Source: Zygnema cylindricum (lineage: Eukaryota > Streptophyta > Zygnematophyceae > Zygnematales > Zygnemataceae). Taken from it: a stretch of DNA of 64,000 nucleotides. The stretch is taken from the NCBI GenBank assembly GCA_037447655.1, contig JBBHKE010000216.1, positions 296,824 through 360,823 of the forward strand. The letters run 5' to 3'. The notes beneath the pieces were generated by a model. The model worked only from the letters and a program-made list of their open reading frames with translations, had not been told where the DNA came from and did no database searches. The stretch's first letter is position 1. Each line of letters starts with the position of its first letter. Positions 55,051 to 64,000 of this stretch are shown here, in pieces. The translations under genes and the position numbers were made by a program.

Positions 55051-56031
55051 TGTTGTTTTTGGAAAGCTTTAAGTCTTAGCAAATTTATAGGATGGCGGAA
55101 AAATAGATCTATAGGGACACGCGTCGTCACTTGAAGCACAATGCAGGTTTTTAATGGTATCGACACTTGCATTGGAACAACGCAACTTTAACGCAGATGG
55201 AACAAGCGCAGCTGCAGTTATTTTCTATATGTTGTACGGACGAACGCAGCCTACGATGCAACAAGACAAACGCAACTGAGGATATAATGGTATAAGACAA
55301 AGCAGTTGCTACGCAACAAGACAAACGCAGCTGCGGTGGTCTTTGGTATAGGACAACACAGCTGCTACGAAGCTGCGAATATTTGAATGTGATTAGGAAA
55401 AGGACTGCGCTGCTACGGTTGATATGGATCAAGTCAACAGATGAGAATCATAAGAGAATAATTAAATGACTCGCTAATAGATGTTGTGCAATAGCCAGAT
55501 GGACATACCCAATAAATTGTCACTAAAGCCAAGCGACAAGTATTTGAACAAATCACCTGTATAGGATTCTCACTAATATTGATTATACAGTGATAGATTA
55601 GTTTTAGCGTGATCAGGGGCACTTAGATCTTAGTGACACTTTAGTTCTTTTGTACGCATCCTTTAAGAACACTTGTATCGGCGGTACAACAATATGTAGT
55701 AGGACAACTGAGTGAAGAGTATAAAACTTAGGACGTAGAACATATCCAGACTTCCAAACTGTGTAATCTGTAGACTATTTTTGGGAAACTTTTGAGTTGC
55801 ATATCTTGGTGTATGTTCGATCATTTGAGCTGAAACTTTGGGAGTTGTCTGTCTTTGTGATATTCTATACTGTGGTATATTTTAAAGCAGTTTGTTATAT
55901 TGTGTCACATTTGGTGAGCTGTAGAAAACAACGGTTTTATAGGATTCTTGATATGCTTCTGTGAGTGAGATTATGTCTACTTCCACTACTATTGCTGATG
56001 CTCCACCTGCTCCAGTAATCGTAGAACAACA

Positions 56032-56335
56032 AAATCCTTGTTGCAAGAATTGGGGTATATGAAGAAGGGAGAGCATGAAGTCTTTTGTGATAATCAGGCT
56101 GCCATTGCAATTGTAGCCAATCCAAAACATCATTTAAAAGCTAAACATATGGACATAAGATTGAGGTTCGTGAGGGAAAAAGTTGAAAATAAAATTGTAA
56201 ATCTTGTGTATAAATCCAATGAAGAAATGGTGGCTGACATGATGACCAAACCTGTGCCCTCTCCAAAGTTACAATATCGTAGGGAAAAATGTGGATTAAA
56301 AGAAAAGTTAAAATTAGACTAGAAAATAAGGGGAG
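56032..56335 (+). pseudogene. E3 RNase H end and polypurine tract
   Basis: The E3 pol frame resumes after E4: KSLLQELGYMKKG, DNQAAIAIVANPKHH, KHMDIRLRFVREKV, ADMMTKPVPSP, ending KLKLD with a stop at 56320-56322. The tract AAAATAAGGGGAG (56323-56335) primes plus-strand synthesis next to the right LTR. This last part is undamaged. Confidence 0.92.
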
Positions 56336-57334
56336 TGTTGAAATAAGTAGTTTTTGGTATTTTCTAGGTCTAAAATAATTAGCGGAAAACAGATAAAGAA
56401 AATACAGGCATCCTGCCTCCATCTCTTCCCTCTTGCCCCCATACTTGTTGTAGTCACTGAAGGAGAGAGAGAGAGCGATGGAGCCATGGCTACCTCAGCT
56501 CCATAGGAAGGACTAAAGAGTGACTTAAGTCACTCTCAACAAAAGGTTGATTTCGGCAGGACTCGAACCCCTAACCGGCAGAGCACGGCGTGGCAGTTAG
56601 CTCTAACCAGTTTATCGTAGAAGTCTGTTAAGAGATATGGGGTTTGATAAGTATTTAAACTGTTGTATAATACTGAAACCATTTAACTGAAATATAGACA
56701 AATGAACATAGACCTTGTTAAGGTTTAGTGCAAACGTCATTTCGCACGAATCGGACATTTGTTTCAACGGTCGACATTTAATGTCGGGTTTAATCCGACG
56801 GCGCACATCATCGTCGAGATCGCGAAATGGTCACTTTGGCTTTTATGGACGTGGCATGACCTGGCGCCGCGTGGAAAGATGACATTCGGTCGCGGGAAAT
56901 TCGGAGAATATACGAATGAGTGGAAAGGTGACACGCGTCCACTCAGTAGCCTTGTCGTACACCGGCCGTACAGAAAAGACATCCGCTGTAGGACCTTTTT
57001 GTACTTTACAGTTATATGATTGGTTTGTACTTTAGTAGATAGGGGTTGTGAGAGAGGTTTAGGACTTACGAATTTTTTGGTAGATAGTCACCTCTTTGTC
57101 TAAGAGAGCTTTGTATAAATTGGCATTTTTTGCCAACTCATAACTTATCGGCTAGTTGGCCGTTTTCACTAACTCTTTTTGCTACGGACTCAAAAAAGTC
57201 TAGGTTGCACAGGGATGTAGTCAAGCTGTCATTTTGCCTTCCTGGACAGTAGTGGTTGTGGCTTGAACTGGGTTAGTTAAATACTATCTAGAGGCTTCTC
57301 TATTCTGTGGTTCAATGGAGGACAAAGAATTGCA
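56336..57334 (+). mobile_element. E3 3' LTR
   Basis: 999 bp from TGTTGAAATAAG to AGAATTGCA, with many differences from the left copy, so E3 is old. Holds the better copy of the antisense tRNA-like module at 56555-56615. Confidence 0.92.
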
Positions 57335-58264
57335 GCAATAGTTTGACTGACAACACCTTTGTGTAGCTTGGACTCCCCTGAGTTGGCAGCTAATAGAATC
57401 ACTGAAAATGGTCAAGTAAATTGATAGTTATGGCTGGCCAAAGTTTGTCTTTTTATAGAAAATGCTCTCTGGGATTGGCGGCTACCTACCCAAAATATTT
57501 GAAGTCCTAAACCCCTCTCTAAACCCCCTAGTACTGAGGTACGGACCAATCAAAGGACTGTATCGTATGATAAATTATAGGTGCCAGAGTACTTTCTGTA
57601 CAGACATGGTACGACATCGCCATAATAGTGAAATATGTCACATCCGGATTTGTTCTCTTACACTCTGGAGATTCCGCAAACCCGTACGATGTCGCCGCGT
57701 GCAATCCGGAGTGGCGTCCTCCGGAAAACTCCAAAACGCCCTATCCGCAATCTTAGCTCCTACCACGGCCGTTCGATGAATGTCAGCATGTAATCATACC
57801 CGTCGAAATTAATGTTGTTTCGTTAATTGCGTGCGGTGCGGAATTCGTGCGTACCAATTCAGTTTTATGTACGTTCTATCTCGTGAAATGTTAAATGAAA
57901 AGTAACGCAACGTTGACATTCAAATAAGTATCGTACCCTATATAATCTAGCAATGGTCGTAGGTTATAGGATAGATTCAACGGCTACCGGCTAATCTTCC
58001 GGACGATAGGTACCACGATCAAATCCGGATGATAGGTACCAAGATCAAGTCCTGGTTCCAGTAACCTCTTTTGGTACAAACTAAATTTAGCCTACTCTAT
58101 CTTCTAAGACAGCATAAGAAACCATGGCTCTGACTCCCTCTCCAGTTTTTAGTGACTACGACAAGTGTGGGGACTTGGATAGTTGAGTGAGAAGCAGGAT
58201 GCCTTTGATGTTTTCTTTTCATTTATTTTCCTATTCCAAACCTGAAAAATACATAACTTCAACA
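57335..58264 (-). mobile_element. Solo LTR E0, right piece
   Basis: Continues E0 after E3, starting with the duplicated GCAAT and ending ACTTCAACA at 58264. It carries the family blocks: GACTCCCCTGAGTTGGCAGC, a TATA-like TATAAAAA on the minus strand near 57450, GATCAAATCC twice near 58018-58050. Minisatellite sequence follows directly. Confidence 0.82.
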
Positions 58265-58331
58265 CCTGGTGTATATCTGCCTCGGTGTGCAAGTCTTTTT
58301 CTTTGTGCAGGTCCTCCACTTGATGCGAGAT
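58265..58331. repeat. Minisatellite remnant between E0 and E6
   Basis: Three to four diverged 18-bp units (CCTCGGTGTGCAAGTC, TTTGTGCAGGTCCTCCAC, TTGATGCGAG). Confidence 0.75.
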
Positions 58332-59274
58332 TGAAATTATGTGGACACCATAGTCCCACAAAATATGCAGGTTCATATTAAGCCTCTAGGATAGCTTTGA
58401 CTCACTTCACTTCTCACAAGAATAACTACCACCTTGGCAAGCAATAACTCCGACCGACTTCACCCCTGTGCAGTTAGGACTCCCCTTACTATGCAACAAA
58501 AACTGAGCAATTAATTATGGTTGACCAAAGTTAGCAAATATATATAGATGGCCTTCTGCGGAGATGGCTTCCAAAAACCTTCTAAAATGTCTAAGTTATA
58601 GACCGCCTGCTCACCGAGCCTCTCTACTAAACCCTTTGCGAATAAGAGGAATGTGAATTACAACATGAATGTACATATCTACACTTAGGCGACACAGAAT
58701 TTGTAAGGTAATTGTGCCGCACCACTAAAGAGAAGGTACGGTCCATGTCGACGCCATGGTTTTGTCTCTTTCTTCTTCGACATCTAATGGGGTATTGCCA
58801 CGTGTCAATTGTAAGCCGCCAAAAAAACCATTCCGGTCCGTCAACGCTTGCGAGGGCTTTTTTATCGTAGTTCATCTCTTTTTGTCGTCCGTCCGATTAT
58901 GTGGCGCGTTTGATGTTCTGTTCTTCCGTTATATTTTTTTTGCTCTATATGTGCAAGTTTAGGTTCATTTTGTTAAATGGATTAGTGCGCACAAAGCATT
59001 TTTAGTACCAATAACAGCCCATATGTGTATCGGTATCTTCTACAACACTTAGCTACAAATACCGGCTACTATGGACTAGTAAAGCCAAGGATCAACGCCT
59101 TACTAGTCTAATCCTTTTTGTTAGAGGCAACCTTTTTTCCTCTCTCTCTCGCATTAGTTTGTTTCTTGGCTCTCAAGGAGACAGCCATGGCTTTACTCGT
59201 ATCTAACTCTCCGCCTTTATCCTCTTAGAGTGATATAATTAGAATCTAGAAACTATAAATTATATTTTCAAACA
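58332..59274 (-). mobile_element. 3' LTR of copia E6
   Basis: About 943 bp, sense on minus, from TGAAATTATG to TTTTCAAACA. Shares the CACCTTGGCAAGCAATAACTCCGACC and AGCAATTAATTATGG blocks with the other LTRs. Copia pol follows on the right. Confidence 0.8.
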
Positions 59275-61160
59275 ATCCTTTTAATATTTGTTTTAGTCCA
59301 CATTTTTCTCTACAAAAACAAATTTTGGTGAACGGACAAGTTATGTCATCGTATGTGTCACCATTTCCCTATTTGGTCTCTATTTTAATGATTTTGTTCT
59401 CTACTTTCTCTTTCACAAAATTCAACCTTATATCCATATGTTTTGCATTGATGTGATACTTAGGATTGGTTACAAGTGCACTAGCAACTTGATTATCAGA
59501 AAACACTTTTTGCATACCACTTTTCATAAACCCAAACTCTTCGAGGAAGGATTCGGCCCAAATTAATTCTTTAATAACAAAATAGGAAGCCATGTACTCG
59601 GCCTCTATAGTGGATTGAGCTATAACTTTCTGTTGCATCGTGCTGCAACAGCAAGCCCCAGACCCAACTTGCAAAACTTTCCCTTGAGTACATCTTCTCA
59701 TTGTCACATCTCCGTAACTGACATCACTCCAAGTGGTGATGTCAGTGTTGTCAGATGCAACCATGGAGCCCTACTTCCAACCAAAAACCTCATCAGTTTT
59801 TCTGCTGCATCACAATCTCTCTTCCTGGGATCAATGGACTCCTACTCAAAACTCCTAAAGTTGCTGCTATATCAGGCCGAGCGCAGTTCATGAAATATAA
59901 TTGATTCCCTACAATCTCTCTATAAGGAATATTTTTCATAAATTCTCTCTTTTCATGATCCATCTGATCATCTATGATGATCATCACTCCTCCCTTTGAT
60001 CTCCCCTAGGAAACCTTATTACTCCATAGGAGAAGAGTAATTATTGGATTTCTCCATCTGGAATTTTTCTAACATGTTTCGTATAACTTTATTTTGAGTT
60101 AATTTTATGATTTTCAACATCGTTTGCAATAAATATCACTCCATTTTCATCTTCAAACATTTAAATAGAATGTTTGCAACGTATTCTGATATATCCAAGA
60201 CTTGTCAAAAATTCATAAAATTTAATATTCCATTGCCTCGGAGCCTTTTTACGTGCTTAAGGCCATACAAGGACTTTATTAGTCTGCACATTTTACTTTC
60301 CTCTTCCTATTCCACAAAACCTTCCGGTTGTCTCTTGAAGATTTCAACCTCCATTTCTTCGTATAGGAAAGTTGTTTTAGTATCCATTTGGTGAATTTCC
60401 ATGTCCTCCGCTACTGCCACACTGAGGAGGATCCTAACCGAGGGAAATTTGACCATGGAGCAAAGGTTTCCTCATAATCAATCCCCTCCTTTTGTGTGTA
60501 GCCCTTGGCAACCAACATGGCTTTATACCTTTCTATGGTGTTGTCAAGATTAAGTTCCAGTTTGAAAATCCACTTATGTTTAATAGGTGTTCTGTCTAGT
60601 GAGCATTCCACCAAATCCCAAGTGTTAGCCTCTATAATTGACGCAATTTCCTCATCTATGGCTGTCATCCATCTCTTGCTCTTTGGACTATTAACTGCCT
60701 AAGAATATGTTTGAGGTTCATTTGGATGTGACATTTATGTAAGCTCACTGTTAACTTGCCTTTCTAGAAGCATTTTGCTGCTCCTCCTCCCTCTTTTGAA
60801 ATTTGTTGTTGATAAAAAGGGCAGTCTTAGGTGCCTCCTTAGATGCTCCTCAGCTCCTCTGTCCATAGGAACCATTTCGGTCTCTTCTTCTCTCGTTTCA
60901 CCAGTCTAGAGTGAACATTTTTCTTCTAGGTGAGTCTCTTTTTCTTTTGGCATGTCAACTGAATAAAAATTGATTTTTTTATTTCTCTCTCTAAGTACAA
61001 CTTATGTCTCAAATTCTTGATCAATTTCAAATCCGATTTTCACAATTTTTGTATATTTGAAGGGATCTACAGATTTTCTTTCATCCATTATCTCTAGATG
61101 TTTTACCATAACTATATCTTTATTGGCAAGATCATAAGCTCTATTTCCGTTTATTGTCCG
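59275..61160 (-). pseudogene. Copia E6 partial pol: RNase H, RT and integrase end
   Basis: Minus-strand pieces from right to left: the integrase C-terminal YDLANKDIVMVKHL block (about 61145-61090), RT start [16 protein letters not shown] (60668-60411), RT fragments with damage at the YVDD region (about 60125), then ARPDIAATLGVLSRS (59987-59793) and RNase H WSDVSYGDVTMRRC, STIEAEYMAS, KHMDIRLNFVKEKV (59764-59369). Many frameshifts and internal deletions. The gag, protease and most integrase are gone. Confidence 0.87.
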
Positions 61161-61214
61161 TTTATTGGCCTCCATTGGCCCATAGAGTGTGCAGCTTATG
61201 TGAAGCCTCAAGTT
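61161..61214 (-). mobile_element. Truncated 5' LTR end of E6
   Basis: A roughly 50-bp remnant (CCTCCATTGG ... GTGCAGCTTATGTGAAGCC) matching the inner end of LTR D. A doubled TCCGTTTATTG at 61145-61165 marks a deletion junction. Confidence 0.6.
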
Positions 61215-61221
61215 GTCATTT

Positions 61222-61985
61222 TGTTCGTGCGAGTCATCATATTGGTGCGGGTTTGCTTCTTGTTGTGAGTCCTTTTCGCGCATCTCCTCCTCCTGCTGTC
61301 AGTCCGCTTCCTCCTGCGAGTCTTTCTCTTCATGTGAGTCGTGCTCTTGGTACGATTTGGATTCTTGTGTTCGTCATTCTCTTTGTGCAAGTTATTTTCC
61401 TTTTGCGAGTCTTGAACTTAGTGCGAGTCATTCTCTTAGTGAGGGTCATCCTCTTCGTGCGAGTCCTCCTCCTGGTGAGAGTTCTCCTCCTCGTGCAAGT
61501 CCTCTTCCTGGTGTGAGTCCGTGTCTTGGTGGGAATCCTCCTCTTGGTGCATGTCCTCCTTGCGCGAGTCTGCTGTCCGTGTCTTGGTGCGAATCCTCCT
61601 CTTGGTGCATGTCCTCCTTGCGGGGGTGTGCTTCCAGGTGTGAGTCTTTCTCTTAGTGCGATTCCTCCTCGCGGTGTAAGTCCTCTTCCTGCTACCAGTC
61701 CTCCTCTTGGTGCAAGTCCTCCTGTTTGTATTGTCTAGATCCTAGTGCGTGTCCAATTTGTGGTGCCAGTCCTCCTCCTAGGCTAAGTCCTCCTCTTGGT
61801 GCAAGTCAGCTTTATGGTACAAGTCCTCCTTTTGGTGCGAGTCTCTCTCTTGGTGTGAGTCTTGCTCGTGGTGCGAGTCTGCTTCTTGGTGAGAATGCTT
61901 TTCTTGGTGTGAGTTCTCCTCTTGGTGGAGTCCTCCTCGTGGTGCGAGTCCTCCTCCTTGTAGGAGTCCTCCACGTGGTGCTTTC
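61222..61985. repeat. 18-bp minisatellite, right array
   Basis: About 760 bp of diverged TGCGAGTCCTCCTCTTGG units, including a near-exact 60-bp doubling (GTGTCTTGG(G/C)GGAATCCTCC-type segment at about 61512-61572 and 61579-61630). Same repeat and direction as at 14345-16508. Confidence 0.88.
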
Positions 61986-63246
61986 TAGACTCCTTGTCAT
62001 TTACACCGTCTCATTCTTAAGGGTTTTTTTTTTCGCGTGACGGAAAATTGTTGCCAAAAATAGTGTGACAAAAGAGTGTTACAAGATTACTTTTATATTT
62101 TTAGTTGGATTTTGGAAGTTACAATACATATCATCTGCAATATTTTTGAATTCTGTCGGTTGTACATTGTGTCTAATATCTTTATCATGTAGCATGTCGC
62201 GGCTCTTCGCTTTTTGTTACCGACAACCCGCAAAAAAATTGAAGCAAATGCTACGTGAATGAATATCTAAGGGTCATTGTTACCTCCTAGACCTTTAGAG
62301 AATATTTGGAAGATTCTTTGTAATGTTGTTCCCAAGTAAAAATAAAGTAATTAGTACAACGTTGTAAGTTAAGGTCCGACGTCTTACCCTTTTCGACCCA
62401 CTGCGACGTCATTCTAGCTCATTTGCTCATTTTCGAACTTTACATGAAAAAACTCGCAAGTAGATTTTATTTAAAGTAACAATCGAACAATAGATATGAT
62501 TATGTTTTAGCACGTGTTGTAAAATTTTAGAACATTTTTGTAAAATGCAGAGCACACAATGAAAATTTGTCCGTTTGTACCGTGTACGTACCTTTCAATT
62601 GTCCGTTTCAAACCTGTATGTACTACTTTTTTCCGTGAGAAGTCTCCGGCAATGGATGTCATTTCGCAAAAGCGAAATCCTCTAAGGCACCTCTCTCCTT
62701 CTCCCTCTCCTTCTCACACTACCGCTGAAATGATTGAGCTTTAAAAAATATTTATTTTGACTACCTTTGGGCATAGTTTGATGGCAAGTAGAGTGAGAAA
62801 AAAAGAAAAAACAAAATCGGGAAAACATGGTTTTAAGTTATGGGATTAGGATGTCAAAGCTGTCACAAGTGAGCATGAGTCAAAATGTCACAAAACCCTA
62901 GACATCTATAATGTCACAAAAGAGTAATGTAGACGTCTACAACCCGTCGATCATTTATAAACATCACTAATTTTCGCGAGTTTTGTAGTCGTCTACAACC
63001 GTCACAGCTTGTACCTACGTCTACAACCGTCACAGTTTAAAGTAACGATTTTGTTTTCGAACATAGGAACACTCTGAGTAGCACTACGGAGAATCTTCAC
63101 TAAAAAACAAAGTAACAAGTCTAGGTTTGCGTTACATGGGAACACATCCTGAGACAAACAACACGAAGGATTTTGGCCAATCTGACTATTCGCACAATAT
63201 TCCAACAAGGACTACAATATTCAAACAAAGACGAAGTCAGATTCAT
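61986..63246. other. Intergenic, no gene recognised
   Basis: AT-rich. Short recurrent words at 62860-63040: ATGTCACAAAA three times, and CGTCTACAACCGTCACAG twice at about 62990-63035. Confidence 0.45.
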
Positions 63247-63450
63247 GGGCGCATAGCGACGGAGTAGAGGTGTTGTTGTGTAGTGGAGGATGAAGCCAGA
63301 TCCTTAGGCGCATAGCGACGGAGTAGATGTTTTGACGCGTAGTGCAGGATGAAGTAAGATCCGCCAGCGCAGATGAAGTTAAGGTAATGTCGCATGCTGA
63401 AGGATGAAATCAGACCCGTAATCACAAAACGACGGAGTAGAGGTGCTGTC
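63247..63450. repeat. Degenerate tandem repeat, about 60 bp per unit
   Basis: Three to four imperfect units sharing GGCGCATAGCGACGGAGTAG and GGATGAAG(C/T)(C/A)AGATCC. Confidence 0.75.
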
Positions 63451-64000
63451 GGGATTGGATGTGTGGATGGATTTGATTTGAAAGAATTTTATTGTTATTA
63501 TTATGTCAGTACGCTGTAACATTCTACTATGATTATGATTCTGCTTTAATTTTAAAGAAGATTTCAAAGATTGGTTAAACTGACCAAATATGTTTGTACC
63601 GACTATCATAAATATTGCTCAATTGAAAATATAAATTAAAATGTTATCTTAGCGAATGATTTAAGTCCTTTCACATTCGTTCACGACTAGGGCTTGCAAA
63701 CGAATATGCCAATTTCTCTTCAAAGCTATGAATACATAGCTTCGACCAGAAAATTAGCGTATACGTAGGAAAAAAATATTGAAAGTTAATAAAGCCGCTT
63801 ATCTCAGTTGAATATTGTTCAAGGAGAAAGATTCTTCTAGAATCTGGAGACCAAAATCGACATCTAATCATGAGTCAACGAAGGAAATGGAATAGCAATA
63901 CTAACAACATTTACATTTAGTGAAAGATAAGGGGCACCGTGTATCGTTATTAATATTAAGTTCCTTATCGCCACTAAATCATTTTTCTCCGTGCACCTGT
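63451..64000. other. Right edge, nothing recognised
   Basis: AT-rich sequence without supported features. Confidence 0.4.

Larger units (their letters stand above)
47768..56031 (+). mobile_element. E4: copia element with nested E5 and hAT
   Basis: Left LTR 47768-48758 (991 bp) and right LTR 55051-56031 (981 bp). Perfect TSD AAATC at 47763-47767 and 56032-56036. The left LTR starts TAATGTTTTTGG, a mutated form of the TGTTGTTTTTGG seen on the right. PBS at 48759 and polypurine tract AGGGGAG at 55044-55050. Gag, protease, integrase, RT and RNase H are recognisable but full of stops. Solo LTR E5 sits between gag and protease, and the hAT element at the end of RNase H. Confidence 0.92.
21238..57334 (+). 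mobile_element. E3: full-length but decayed copia element, host of nested insertions
   Basis: Left LTR 21238-22234 (997 bp), right LTR 56336-57334 (999 bp), and a perfect TSD GCAAT at 21233-21237 and 57335-57339. The order is PBS, gag, protease, integrase, RT, RNase H, polypurine tract, as in Ty1/copia. The gypsy element (23699-45159) splits it just after the protease region, and E4 (47768-56031) splits its RNase H. Without the nested DNA it would be about 6.4 kb. All reading frames carry stops or frameshifts. Confidence 0.92.

Noticed and set aside
61213-61656. 147-codon Ser/Cys-rich frame and similar ASPPLG frames at 14309-15117
   Set aside because: Minisatellite translation only; the frame changes along the array and no start or flanking domain is conserved.

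Overview
The window looks like nuclear DNA of a green-lineage (streptophyte) eukaryote with a large, repeat-rich genome. The evidence is one spliced gene for a plant-type RSZ splicing factor (RRM, one CCHC zinc knuckle, RS tail), degenerate plant-type telomere motifs (TTTAGGG/CCCTAAA) in its introns, and plant-style Ty1/copia and chromodomain Ty3/gypsy retrotransposons. No bacterial operons, rRNA genes or CRISPR arrays are visible. The species cannot be told from sequence alone; a charophyte alga or another large-genome streptophyte is a guess.

Layout. 1-1887: truncated minus-strand copia gag plus LTR. 1888-7670: non-coding, with two (GGGAGA)n-type purine tracts and one small fold-back. 7674-13071 (minus): the only host gene recognised, RSZ22/9G8-like, five exons and 191 aa, with introns full of purine/pyrimidine hexamer arrays. 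13072-14340: 5' flank. 14345-16508: an 18-bp minisatellite (core TGCGAGTCCTCCTCTTGG), whose pieces reappear at 20965-20983, 58265-58331 and 61222-61985. The block from 16.5 to 61.2 kb is therefore best read as transposons stacked into one ancestral minisatellite locus.

Nesting, worked out from target-site duplications (TSDs). Element H (solo LTR 16509-20964) contains E2, a young 3.4-kb gag-only element (16676-20058, TSD CTGTC). Solo LTR E0 (20984-21237 plus 57335-58264) contains the plus-strand copia E3 (21238-57334, TSD GCAAT). E3 contains a chromodomain gypsy element (23699-45159) and the copia E4 (47768-56031, TSD AAATC). The gypsy contains minus-strand copia A (24741-31165, TSD GGATG), minus-strand copia B (31710-38143, TSD ACTAC) and solo LTRs C and D. 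E4 contains solo LTR E5 (49683-50843, TSD GAAAC) and a hAT-type non-autonomous DNA transposon (54006-54856, 8-bp TSD ATTGTAGG). E6 (58332-61214) is a separate, internally deleted minus-strand copia. Most pol genes carry stops and frameshifts. The intact reading frames are the E2 Gag and the integrase C-terminus/RT/RNase H part of B.

The most interesting system is the copia group itself. Every copia element here whose LTR/internal junction is preserved (E1, E2, E3, E4, A, B) has a primer-binding site matching the anticodon region of initiator tRNA-Met, the half-tRNA priming known from Drosophila copia. In E2, E3, E4, A and B the gag reading frame runs through the LTR/PBS junction, so the PBS carries an in-frame ATG opposite the tRNA anticodon. 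A gag-only element (E2) and recently moved but coding-defective elements (A, B) fit mobilisation in trans.

61986-64000 holds no gene that I can support, only a short degenerate tandem repeat.
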